From Gymnopilus junonius (lineage: Eukaryota; Basidiomycota; Agaricomycetes; Agaricales; Galerinaceae): a stretch of DNA of 31,605 nt. A program made the translations under genes and the position numbers. Position 1 is the first letter of the stretch; every line of letters begins with the position of its first letter. The DNA is taken from contig JADNYJ010000371.1 in the NCBI GenBank assembly GCA_015501075.1, positions 1 to 31,605 on the forward strand, given 5' to 3'. Below the pieces are notes generated by a model. That model ran no database searches. It saw nothing but the letters and a program-made list of their open reading frames with translations, and was not told the DNA's origin. This document shows positions 9,818 to 19,543 of the stretch, in pieces.

Positions 9818-11358
9818 ATGGACGTCGCGTATAATGCGCACCCGACCTTAGGCGCATTGCTAATCGGCCTACTAATCTCATGCTGTCTCTTTGGAGTCTC
9901 CACTGTGCAGATGTACACTTATTACACGCGTTTCCCAGAGGATGGTGTCTGGCTCAAGTTCATGGTCGGTTCACGATCTCACATTACACTACGCCCGAAA
10001 ATTGTTCTAAATCCCAACTTTTCTCTGCCTAAATCGAGCAGGTTATGGGGATATGGAAAGTTCAACATTGCTCTCCTTATTCAAGAAAAAGAGGAATGAT
10101 ACGAATTTTATTAACGCAGGTTCTGTGAACTGGGTCACTATATATGTATCTCGCAGACAATGTATCACCTCGCCGTGACCAACTTTGGGAACCCGTCCGC
10201 CTTGTCAACGCTTACACTATCCATCGACATCGCCATATTTTTCAGCGCGATAATCACCACCGTGGTTCAGGTACGTAGGATCGAATAACCTATCGTCTAT
10301 GATCTCTCGAGAGGCTGATATTCACCTTGCCTTGCTCTGTGTCGTCCACCAGTCATTCTTCATCGAGCGCCTCCGTATCCTCAGCAAGAACCGCTGGATC
10401 GGAATGGCATGTTGGGCGCTCTCACTTGGGCGCCTCAGTCTCCTGATGGTCATGTTCGAAAGGATGGTGGAAATGAGACACATGAATGCGGCAGACGTGG
10501 TCAAGGCGATAAAACCCCTTTTTACACCGGTTCTTATCGGTGGCTCCATATTGGACTTTTTCATCGCCTTTTACCTGTGCTATTACATCAAGCTTTCCAA
10601 ACCTAAAGCGCACTTTTGGAGGTGAGAGCCGATAAATTTAGTTGATTGTCTTCATTGACCATACTCACCTTCACTGTTCAACCTTAGCACGACAGTAATG
10701 CTCGACACAGTAGCGACGTGGTCAATCGGTAACTGCCGCGTTATAAACAGGCTGTACTATCCATTTATTCAACTTTTTCTTTACAAAGAAACAGAACTCC
10801 TCACCGGTGTAACAGAGTTGGTCTTCCTCATAAGCGTGTGTTGTCTCTAGCGCTGATTCGGGTAACGGGCTCATACTGACAACTGACCAAGTTCTTTGCA
10901 CTGCCCGATACCTGTTAGTATTTTAATAATTGTAAAACAGAAAACCTACTTACTCCTTACACAGGGGCCTGGGAGGCGGTGTTTTGTTTTTTTGCGAGAG
11001 GTGAGAGCAACTAGCCGATGTTATGAAATCCTGATTTTGAATTCGGAAAGTCTTCTCAAATACGTTACTCGCCGCGTATGAACCTGTTTCTCGAATTTGT
11101 CACTTTAACCCGTAATTTGACGATGAGCAATTCAGGTTGAATGGAAGAAGACGACTTCAAAATACAAGCCATCTCGAGGATGCAGGAAGGGTTACTAGTC
11201 GAACCCAAGTGAGTAAATTAAAGCCTTACTTCAGCCAAGCAGATGATGACGACCTTGGAACTTGGAACTTTGCTCAGCCCCACGCGATAGCGATTCAAAT
11301 CAACAAAACGACTGAAGTAACACGAGATCCTGTGTTCCAATATGGTGTCTTCTGGTGA
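9818..11358 (+). CDS. Seven-helix membrane protein, DUF6534-type, tandem copy 5
   Basis: Predicted 301-residue membrane protein. Exons are 9818-9964, 10042-10055, 10120-10270, 10353-10621, 10688-10728, 10789-10835, 10892-10913, 10965-11000, 11051-11075, 11136-11208 and 11278-11358; the sum is a multiple of three. Seven hydrophobic segments are seen, including LGALLIGLLISCCLFGV, FCELGHYICISQTMYHLAV, a long exon 4 with RWIGMACWALSLGRLSLLM and FFIAFYLCYYI, and the last helix before ALNGRRRL. The tail ends TTEVTRDPVFQYGVFW. All introns are GT-AG except intron 2 (10056-10119), which runs GAAAGT...CGCAG. No canonical donor in any phase-compatible position joins exon 2 to exon 3; reading through gives a stop at once. 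With the GA-AG junction the protein has the expected W-FCELGH sequence. Function unknown; DUF6534 assignment is by motif memory. Confidence 0.75.
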
Positions 11359-11997
11359 GTTGGGTAATGACGATTTCGAAATCTGAGGGTATAAGGTAGC
11401 GACGTACCGTAAATTATGACGTGCATCCTACGATATCAGACACTAACTTGCTCTGAGTCTTGAGACTCGGAATGAAAAATAAAATTACCTGGAAAGCGAG
11501 AGTGCAAAATTTAGTTGGTTTTGGCAAGATATATGATTGATCGTACATATACGTAGTGCCGACTGAGTCGCGCGATACTTATCGTATGTGGTTCTAGTCT
11601 CTGAGAGACGTAACGACGATGGACAAGTTCGACTTCTTCGAACTGTTGAAAACTTTTGAGTTAGTAACTCTTTGATAGTCGACAAAGACAGATGAGAATT
11701 ATTTAAACTTGTTCTAGGTCATGTGGAAAGCAAGCAAGAGAGTTAGCTGGGTGGGCCAGTGACACTAGTAGAGAGAAAGACTTACCCTAAGCTTATCATA
11801 GATTCGTATTCATACACAGTTTGCGCCCAAGTCAATACGAGCATGTAAGAGTAGAGTCTAGACAAAGGGGCATGACGCCATGCGGGGTCGTGGAATGTCG
11901 TGGGCCTGAGTTCTATTAATAGCCTCTAAGGCGGTGGTCGGGCACCACTGGCGGTATGTAGGTGGTGATGAACACAAGGTCATGAGGCGGTGTGGCC
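11359..11997. other. Intergenic stretch downstream of copy 5
   Basis: About 640 bases without a supported gene, repeat or RNA. It separates the same-strand membrane-protein array from the next same-strand gene and presumably contains the terminator of the former and the promoter of the latter. Confidence 0.55.
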
Positions 11998-12987
11998 ATG
12001 GTGGCATGGTCTGCCGGTTTCAGGTCGATCCAAGTCCGAGTCCTGCTATGCTCGAATCCCATCCTTCACTATAATCGCATTCATCATCATCATCACCGGT
12101 CCTTTCCTTCCACATCGACGTTGTCGATTCCAATTCCAACTTCAGGCTTCATGAGCAAAGCACCTTCAAACCCATGGGCAGAAGCCCTCGTCACCGGCCC
12201 CTACTCCGCAGAAATGGTCCTAACGCGCTTACGCGACCTGCTAGATGGTAAACCTGTAGGCGACACCCCTGGGATATCCGAAGACGAGGACCCGCGCAAA
12301 GCGCTCGTGAGCTTCGTACAGGAAACAGACTGGGCTTTTAAACCCGAGGCGTTCGACGCGGTATGGCAGGCGGTATTTGAGGTAGCGAAGAGACTAGGGT
12401 GTACGGAGCAAGTGAGGGATGCAACGTATTTCTGGACGGAAAGGTATTTGGGGGAGGAGGCGGTCGATGCGATACCAGCTGAGGAGGGCGATGAGGATGA
12501 AGAAGAGGGGCTGACGGATGGGTTGGATAAGACGTGGATCGCGACGGCCATTGGTGACGCGCGGCTCTACACCTTAGGGTACGGTTACTCTGCATTTGCA
12601 TGGAACGCGCTCCTCGATGGCCTGGGTTTGGACGGAGAGGAGAATCCCATTTCAGATAGTATGCGGATCGGTTCGTGTGGCCAACTCTTAGCCGCCGGGC
12701 AGAGGCTGAAATTGCGCGTACACGGCGGAGGCGATAAACATTCCACGCCTGGGTTTGCGGGTCGGTATTTGCAGGCTTTGCCGACCAAAACTGGGAAAGA
12801 AAAGGAGAAGGGGAGGAGAGAGGGAGAGGAGTTCTGGGATGGTGTCTTAAAGGCGTTGGAAGTCCAGCAAGAGAAGGTGGGGGAGAGGGCAAAGAGGATT
12901 TTGAAAACAACTTGGGAACATTTGAGAGCGGATAAGCGGGATATGACAAGTGAGGAGGTTGCGGATGTTATTTGGCCGAAATATTAA
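11998..12987 (+). CDS. Intronless protein of unknown function, possible mitochondrial leader
   Basis: A 329-residue open frame without introns. I do not recognise a family. The first ATG (11998) has a favourable context (GCCATGG). The following roughly 50 residues contain no Asp or Glu but have several Arg and His, including a five-His run, which resembles a mitochondrial targeting sequence. A second in-frame ATG at 12151 (MSKAPSNPWAEAL) starts the acidic, structured part and could be the real start, although its context is poor. The body is rich in charged residues, with an acidic stretch (EEGDEDEEEG) near residue 165, the segment TLGYGYSAFAWNALLDGLG, and a Lys/Glu-rich, probably helical C-terminal third ending in DVIWPKY. 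The codon pattern and lack of stops support a real gene. Function and location stay open. Confidence 0.7.
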   Translation: MVAWSAGFRSIQVRVLLCSNPILHYNRIHHHHHRSFPSTSTLSIPIPTSGFMSKAPSNPWAEALVTGPYSAEMVLTRLRDLLDGKPVGDTPGISEDEDPRKALVSFVQETDWAFKPEAFDAVWQAVFEVAKRLGCTEQVRDATYFWTERYLGEEAVDAIPAEEGDEDEEEGLTDGLDKTWIATAIGDARLYTLGYGYSAFAWNALLDGLGLDGEENPISDSMRIGSCGQLLAAGQRLKLRVHGGGDKHSTPGFAGRYLQALPTKTGKEKEKGRREGEEFWDGVLKALEVQQEKVGERAKRILKTTWEHLRADKRDMTSEEVADVIWPKY

Positions 12988-13507
12988 TACTAAACAGCTG
13001 AATGGGGGTGAATGGCTTCGTAACTGGAATAACTTGTACAATAATGGGTTCGTACGAGATAAATTGATTATGGAAGATAAATTGAGTGTAGTCGGCCTGC
13101 GTGAAGCGTAATGCAGCAGAATTTAGGAAATTTTAGGTTTCAAATTCTAAAGAGTCGAGAAATTGTGCACGTGATCGTCGTGTAAATAGTCGGTCCGAAC
13201 TCCTTGCCTCCTCAACTAGATCTTCCGTTCCCGAAATGAAATGAAATTTCCAGACTCTCCTCAACCTCTCCCGTTATTTTATTACACCTGACAGCAGATT
13301 TGAGAAAGGCTAAGGACTCCCCAAAGTACTCGCTTCTGGGTGATATTCATAGCGTGAGAGGTCTTTTGTTACCATCTATACATGTATTGATGTGCTCGCC
13401 GTTTACTCAAGATTACCTACCTTGGCCCTTTACACGTGGACGAAGCTCAAGCCAATGCCGAGGATGAAGGCTCTACTGAAGACGAAGCCACTGCCGAGGA
13501 TAACGAC
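12988..13507. other. Intergenic stretch after the 12-kb gene
   Basis: Nothing recognisable until the next coding relic. The frame of that relic extends upstream to about 13412, where an AG acceptor occurs, so an extra 5' exon may lie here; I could not identify it. Confidence 0.45.
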
Positions 13508-14429
13508 ATGTATGAGCCTGAACCTAATGCTCACCCTACTCAAACACCCTCCACCTCCATTGCTCCATGCATCGACTACCTGAAGCTGCCATCTGTCACT
13601 GTGGGGGGGCTTGCAGTGAACGTCAACCTCACCAAGTCTTCTTTTGAGTTGGACATTAATGTAGGATACGTTGCTGCCTTCCGCGAGGCTCCCGGAACTT
13701 GCCCACATGCACCTGTGTGCTGCTTTTTTGATGTCAACTCTTCAAAGTGGGAGAGGCTGAAAACAAAGCTGCCCATGCCATACGAGAACAAGTACGTCAT
13801 TGTGCTTGGGCATCTGATTGACGTCGTCTATTCAGACCCCGACCCTAAACATCCAAAGATCAAGAATGTGTAGACGTTTGTGGCGTCGGTGGCTAAGGTG
13901 TCGTTCATGGGATCTGCACCGGTAAATGATAAAGTCCCAAATAGGTTGGGTGGTATGTGCTTCTGATTGTACTGTTCATGGTATAGCACCAACTGACATG
14001 GGTTAATCCTTGCAGCAGACACCAAGATGCTGACACCAGCGAAGAAGAGCAAGAACTTCTTTGCAGGTAACCATGGCTGAAAATCTGGATCGGCGACACC
14101 TTCACCAGCTCCATCTGTCTGCAATGCCAGCTCCATCCTCCTCTGCTGCCCCTCCCGCTTCCCCTTCCCCCATGGTCTCCATGCCCTCTACCTCCATGAT
14201 GGCGGCTGGCTCCTCCTCCATCCAGCATGTGTTGCAGTCAATTGGACCTGCCAATGTCAGTGTTCGACCACTTTCCCAAGCACATGCTTCCTCCTCTCGC
14301 GCTCCAGCGCACGCCTCCCCTCTTCTCGCGCTCAAGTCAACCCCGGAAAGCCTTCGAAGTGTCTGTATGAGGAGGTTACACAGTGAGCTTGGTCGCCATA
14401 AGGCATACATTCTTTCAGAACATCTTTAG
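13508..14429 (+). pseudogene. Three-exon gene of unknown function broken by one stop codon
   Basis: Three open segments join through two good introns: exon A to 13952, intron 13953-14015 (GTATGT, branch-like CTGAC, TTGCAG), exon B 14016-14066, intron 14067-14130, exon C 14131-14429. Phases agree at both junctions. A single in-frame TAG (13871-13873) interrupts exon A. The same frame continues cleanly beyond it (TFVASVAKVSFMGSAP). The frame of exon A is open from 13391, but the first ATG in it is 13508. The N-terminal part has beta-type segments (YVAAFREAPGTCPHAPVCCF, YENKYVIVLGHLIDVVY). Exon B is basic (LTPAKKSKNFFAG) and exon C is Ser/Pro/Ala-rich. The pattern reminds me of a dispersed, probably transposon-associated Agaricomycete protein, but I cannot name the family. 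A sequencing error at the TAG would make it intact. Confidence 0.5.
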
Positions 14430-14629
14430 CCATATATACTCTATCCCCAGACCTTCATCCATTTTGTAAGACTACATCATTATCATCATCGTATGTACTA
14501 TACCATACACTCTTTGTAACACTACATACGGCATCATCCAAATTATCAGCATCAAGTTCTAATAGAATCCAGAATTCCGTGCGAGGCACGGGTACCGACT
14601 AGTATATACTAATAGTGCTGAGGCTTAGG
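14430..14629. other. Spacer before the SMC1 relic
   Basis: An AT-rich stretch with a (T/A)CATC-rich simple sequence and a short perfect palindrome (TAGTATATACTA, near 14600). The SMC1 homology starts abruptly just after it, so the breakpoint lies at about 14630. Confidence 0.4.
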
Positions 14630-17600
14630 GCTACTGGTGCATCGGAATACAACTTGAATAGCAAAGTGGTCACGTACACTGCCTACAACGCGGCTCTAAT
14701 TACGCACAATATCCTCGTCAAAGCCAAGAATTTCCTTGTGTTCCAAGGAGATGTCGAAGCCGTCGCATCGCAATCACCCAGAGAACTTTCGCGTCTCATT
14801 GAACAGATCAGTGGCTCTCTGGAGTTGGCTGCGGAATATGACAAGGCAAATGAAGCCCAGGAACGAGCGAAGAGAATGCTACATTCAATTTCACCAAGCG
14901 AAGAGGAATTGCGGGCGAGATCAAACAGTACAAGGAACAAAATCTGAAGCGGATCGGTTTGATGCTTTATGTCAAGAACGGGTGTGCACACGGGGTCGCT
15001 GACTCCTCTTCACATCTCATCCGCCTTTTCGGACCAACTCATCTTGGACCGCCTTCTCACAAAATTATACCATATCGACCTCGGCATCGAAGACAACACA
15101 AGAGCCATCGTGAAGAAAAATAAGGAGTTGGCGGGTTTACGACAGGAGCAGAAGGAACACGATAAGGAATTAGATGCTACTCGAGGTGACCAGGCAGAAG
15201 CGAAGGACCGCCGTCATGCAGAAGGAGAAGAACATCAAGAAAGTGGATAAGGCTTTGGAAGCCAAGGCATGTTGTGTTTTTGTTTCCTTCCCATTGTCGA
15301 CGATTGCTCATAGTCAAGAAGAAACCTGAACTCATAGCAACCAAAGCCCAAATTACACATGCTACACGCAAGATGAAACAACGCTGAGAAGAGCAAGGAC
15401 GAACTTGTGAAAAAACAAGAAGCAGCTCGAGGTCAAAGGTCAACGCTTTTGTAACAAGAGTTAGTTACAGTGAGGAAAGCAGCCAAAAAGCGCAAGGTTG
15501 GAATATTTATTTATCTTTTTGATCTTCGTCTGATAATATCTTCTAGAGGAACAGCGAAAGGCATCACAGCACAATGTTGCTCTAAGCGAAGACTCAGAGG
15601 AATATCACAACCTGTAAGTTAATTCTGCCTTTCCATTGCAAAGATGCCTTAATCTCACCAAAATTCTTTAGGAAAGCATTGTCTATCGTCCTCGCCGTCG
15701 ACGAACGTCAGTCCCTAGAATCTCTCACTCGTGAAGAGAAGACAGCTGCGAGGGCTCTAGCACAGCTATCTGAGAAGGAACAAGGTTTCGAGGAGAAGAA
15801 GGTACAGCCGTCAGAGGAGCTCGGTTCTCTGAATGAGAAGAGCCAAGAGGTTAGTTTCACCCTCTTTATATCCCGAGCTATTTTCTGAACTTTAGTTTTT
15901 ATTCAGCTAGAGGAGAAGATCGATTCTCTTCGAACTGAACTGGCACATGTACGTCAGGAGCTCGACAACCAGCAATCCGAAAGAGCTCGGATAACGTGAG
16001 TTCCTTACTTATATGATTAACGCCACCTCATATATCCCTCTAGGAAATTCCAGTTAGAGGCAGATGAAAAATATATCAACAGCTTCTGCAAGCTGGCGTC
16101 GACAGGCACGAATCAGAGAAAGAAGCCAAGTTCAAAGAGACACTAGCAAGTCTGCAACGATTGTTCCCAGGTACGCTATTTCCCCTCTTCTTTCTTTCTA
16201 TTCCGACCATGATCTCAACACTATATGCCCAGGCGTCCGTGGCCGCATCATCGACCTGTGCAAACCCAGCGCTAGAAAATACACCACTGCCATATCCGTC
16301 ATTCTGGGCCGAAACACCGACGCCATAGTAGTAGACGATGAGAAAACTGCCATCGACTGTATCGAATACATGCGCACGCAACGCGCGGGCCAAGCTACTT
16401 TCATACCTCTGGATACCATCCAGGTGAAGCCTGTGAATGATAAGCTCAGGTCGTTCACCAAGGGCGCGAGGTTGGCGGCTGATTTGGTGCAGTTATGAGC
16501 CTGCAGTGGAGAGGGCTATTCATCACGCGTGTGGAATGCGTTAGTGTGCGATACGATGGAAATTGCGAGGTTTGTTTGTTATGAAAAGGGGCAGGAGGTT
16601 AAGGGGGGTATTTTGTTCATTTTTCTTTTGGAGCGATGGTTGGCTGAGATTGTTCTTTGTCTAGTTGTCACTTTGGAGGGTACGATCATACACAAGAGTG
16701 GCCTGATCACTGGTGGTCGAAGTACACATAACAGTGATAAAAAATGGGATGAGAAGGACGTGCAAGGTCGGTCTTTCGAGACTCTAGATGCTTTGTACTT
16801 CGTTGACACATCCTTTTTGATTAAACAGGCTTGATTCGTGTCCGAGATACCCTTCTTGCGGAACAGCGAGAGCTGAGCAAGCAGAAGCCTCGTGGCAAGA
16901 CAGATGAGGCCCTTGTCAATGACATCACCCGGTTAGAGGCCAACTTCACGGTTGTCAAAGGTGACTTGGTATGTCGTCTATGTCTTTTCTTTGTTTACTT
17001 TCTTCTTAGTCGTCTAACAAAAAATTCAGAGAGCCTGCAAACTCCGCCTTACGGGCATTAAAGACGAGTTAAAACACTTTGACAAGGAATTGGAGACTGT
17101 CTCTCCTGAACTGAAAAAGGTAACCTTTTCCAACCTTGTTCAACCCTTATGTCCACAACTCTAACACGCCACCTGAAGGCTCGGGCAACCCATGCAAATC
17201 TCCAAGCAAGGATCGAACAATTCTTAACTGTCATCAACACGCAGCGGAAGATGGCACCTTTGCTCCTTTCTGTCGAAAAATTGGCATTATCAATATTCGA
17301 GAATATGAAGAACGCCAGCTCAAGCTTGCTCAGGAGGAGAGTCAGGCCTGGCTGAGGTTTGATACTCAAATTGCGAGGTTAACGAATCAGTACGTTCCTT
17401 GTGGCTTTCCTCCCTCTCAAAGGTTGTTATAATCCCTGATTCATTTACCGCCTTTTAGAGCTGCATTCGAGAATGAAGGCCTCACAGTGGCCACTGAACA
17501 TCTAGAGCATCTGGAAGTACTAATCAACAATGAAAAGGCAGACCTTACGAAGCTCGAGGAGCAACGAGTGGCGGCTGAGAGGGTTGTCTCTGTGGCAAGT

Positions 17601-18456
17601 ATACTCTATTTTCTTCGTAGAACGACGAGATTGAGAAACTCGTTCTAGAGCAGTCTGCGTTGTATCGCAAGTGCCGACTCGAGGAGATCAAGTTACCGTT
17701 GCTTGAGGGCGACCTCAAGAATGTCCCCATGGAGGAGGTAAATTTACTTCTTTACTTTCAACCTTGGCATATACGGGTATAATCTCAGAGAGGAAATGGC
17801 CATGGACGTCGACGAAGATGAAAATGAAACACAACGACCAAAGGTCGCTGCGGATTACGGCATTCAAGTTGACTTCCAATTTATTGATGATGATCCCCAA
17901 CGAGGACCCAGCCGAAACTTTGTCACGGTTAGACAAGGAGATCGGGGATAAAGCCGCTGAGATCGAGCGGATGGCACCGAATATGAAGGCTATGGAACGG
18001 TTCGTTTCCCTCCTTTGTTTATTCTTCTTGAAGGTGATTTCTGATGCTCTTCCTATGTCTAGCCTGGATGATGTGGAGACGAAGCTTGAGGAAACGGAGC
18101 GCGAGGCGGAGAAAGCGCGTAAGGACTCTAAAGCTGCTCGTGACCTTTCCACGACATGAAGAAATGAAGGTGATTTGGGTTGGTTGACTTTTGGGAGATT
18201 CTATTACTTACATAGAATGACAGGTGTGACCTCTTCAACAAAGCATACAGTCACATCTCTGAACATATCGACAATGTCTACAAAGAGCTGACGAAAGGCA
18301 AGGCGTTGCCCATGGGAGGTGTCACTTATCTGAGTCTGGGAGACAGCGAGGTATGTTGTTTATTTTACTCCTCTTATGTCGTTTGTCAAATTCACAACAT
18401 GTGATCTGTTTCATAGGAACCTTATAACGCAGGCATTAAATATCATGCTATGCTCT
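14630..18456 (+). pseudogene. SMC1: Truncated cohesin SMC1 pseudogene (middle part, introns retained)
   Basis: SMC1 is the cohesin ATPase whose N- and C-terminal halves form the ATP head and whose middle is coiled coil plus hinge. Here homology begins at TGASEYNLNSKVVTY and runs through NFLVFQGDVEAVASQSPREL, the first coiled coil (KNKELAGLRQEQKEHDKELD), the hinge (GVRGRIIDLCKPSARKYT, CIEYMRTQRAGQATFIPLD; about 16232-16495), CRKIGIINIREYEERQLKL, YRKCRLEEIKLPLLEGDLKN and MAPNMKAMER. It stops at EEPYNAGIKYHAM. The Walker A head and the LSGGEKT/Walker B end are absent. Frame breaks occur near 14870, 14940, 15210 and 16495, one intron has lost its acceptor AG (15030-15031), and part of the distal coil near 17590 is deleted. 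Introns with good borders remain (for example 16171-16231), so this is a DNA-level copy, not a retrocopy. The real SMC1 must lie elsewhere. Confidence 0.9.
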
Positions 18457-19169
18457 GCGACATTATCTTTGAGTGCCCTAAGGATGGTCTGGGGATCAAT
18501 TCGACTCCAGACGTAGCTCAACGCTACGTATTTACAATCCGGTGGTGCATGTACTAGGCGATTTTCGATAACATCTATGAGACGAAAATGGGGAATTTCA
18601 CTGGCCGGGTCTTTGACTTCGTGATCAAGCATCTCCGACTTGTCACAGTCGCGTCCATGCCATCTTCCTAACCATTCCAAAGTCAATTTGGTCCTTGATA
18701 AATCTAGTAAAGAAGGTTCGTTTCAAGGAATCAGGAGTGTCATTCACAAGTAATGTGATTTCTGGAAAGAGGTTGAGGTCCTGTGTGTCGAGATAGTGAG
18801 CTTCGCCTTTTTGCACGTAAGGTCTGAGGATGCAAATCTGAGGGGTTTTGGCCCATGGCTTTGTGAGATCGGGTATAGGTCCATCTGTGTTCCAGCTTAT
18901 GACTACAGATATGGGTTGTTCTTTCTCTGCTGAAGGGAGGCCTGGACCTAAGGATGTAAGGACTAAATGGCAAAATGGGCAGTGGGGTTTCTTTCAAATG
19001 TCTTTGATGAATCCAAGCTGGATGCCAGGATCATCTGGCTTCCCTCCGCCTGTATATCAGGATCTTCTGGGAGGATAATAAATCATCTTGGAGAAAGGTT
19101 GAGCGCTTTGCAGGTGTCGCAAAGGCTATCATCAGGCTTGCGTAAATCAGGGATTCCTGGTGTCATCAT
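18456..19169 (-). pseudogene. Truncated HET-domain protein pseudogene
   Basis: HET domains mark fungal heterokaryon-incompatibility and related proteins that trigger cell death on non-self recognition. Reading the minus strand from about 19169, a start region gives SLCDTCKALNLSPR, typical of HET proteins with an N-terminal Cys-rich part. Then come a premature TGA (19083-19085), CPFCHLVLTSLG in another frame, THICSHKLEHRWTY, and the HET core HFRLIDVIENRLVHAPPD plus CKYVALSYVW. The frame breaks several times. The gene stops after ILRALKDNVAE, where it meets the SMC1 relic coming from the other strand, so most of the HET domain is missing. The TGA replaces what is usually Arg (CGA) in the family, by my recollection. 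It is clearly inactive. Confidence 0.8.
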
Positions 19170-19543
19170 TTGCCATTGAGTTGAGGTCAGAGACCTGATA
19201 TATCCAATGATTTTTCTAAGGATTTGACCCATGCCAAGTTCTCACCCAGAGTAAAGATGATGATGGGGAACATTTTGACTGTCACCGAGGTATAGATTAA
19301 GAGAGGACAGTATAAACAAGGCAATAAGACAATAAGATGCTCAAAATGCACACAAAGAAGTGCCCCACTGCTTCAGGCCTTCATAAAGGCATGAGATCTA
19401 GGTATTTGTGGAGGACAGAATAGAATGTCAAATTGTCAATGCGTGGCTAATTTTAGATGTTAAATTTAGGTGATGATATCGGAGTCCGAAATTGAATGCG
19501 TCTCATTCCATGTGATGATGGTGAACTTTCATTCAGTGCCACC
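19170..19543. other. Region between HET relic and F-box gene
   Basis: Divergent intergenic region of about 370 bases. It probably holds the promoter and 5' leader of the F-box gene. No other feature is supported. Confidence 0.5.

Noticed and set aside
12045..12075. T-loop-like string TCGAATCCC as part of a tRNA
   Set aside because: No matching acceptor, D or anticodon stems around it, and it lies inside an open coding frame.
12080..12100. CAT repeat as a regulatory or CRISPR-like repeat
   Set aside because: Simple trinucleotide run encoding His in the leader; similar short ATG/CAT runs occur elsewhere by chance.
12338..12949. 203-codon minus-strand open frame
   Set aside because: It lies fully inside the plus-strand gene at 11998-12987, is Pro/Ser/Arg-rich as expected from an antisense frame, and has no domain.
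14061..14429. Independent 122-codon gene
   Set aside because: Better explained as exon C of the three-exon gene, since both introns are canonical and in phase.
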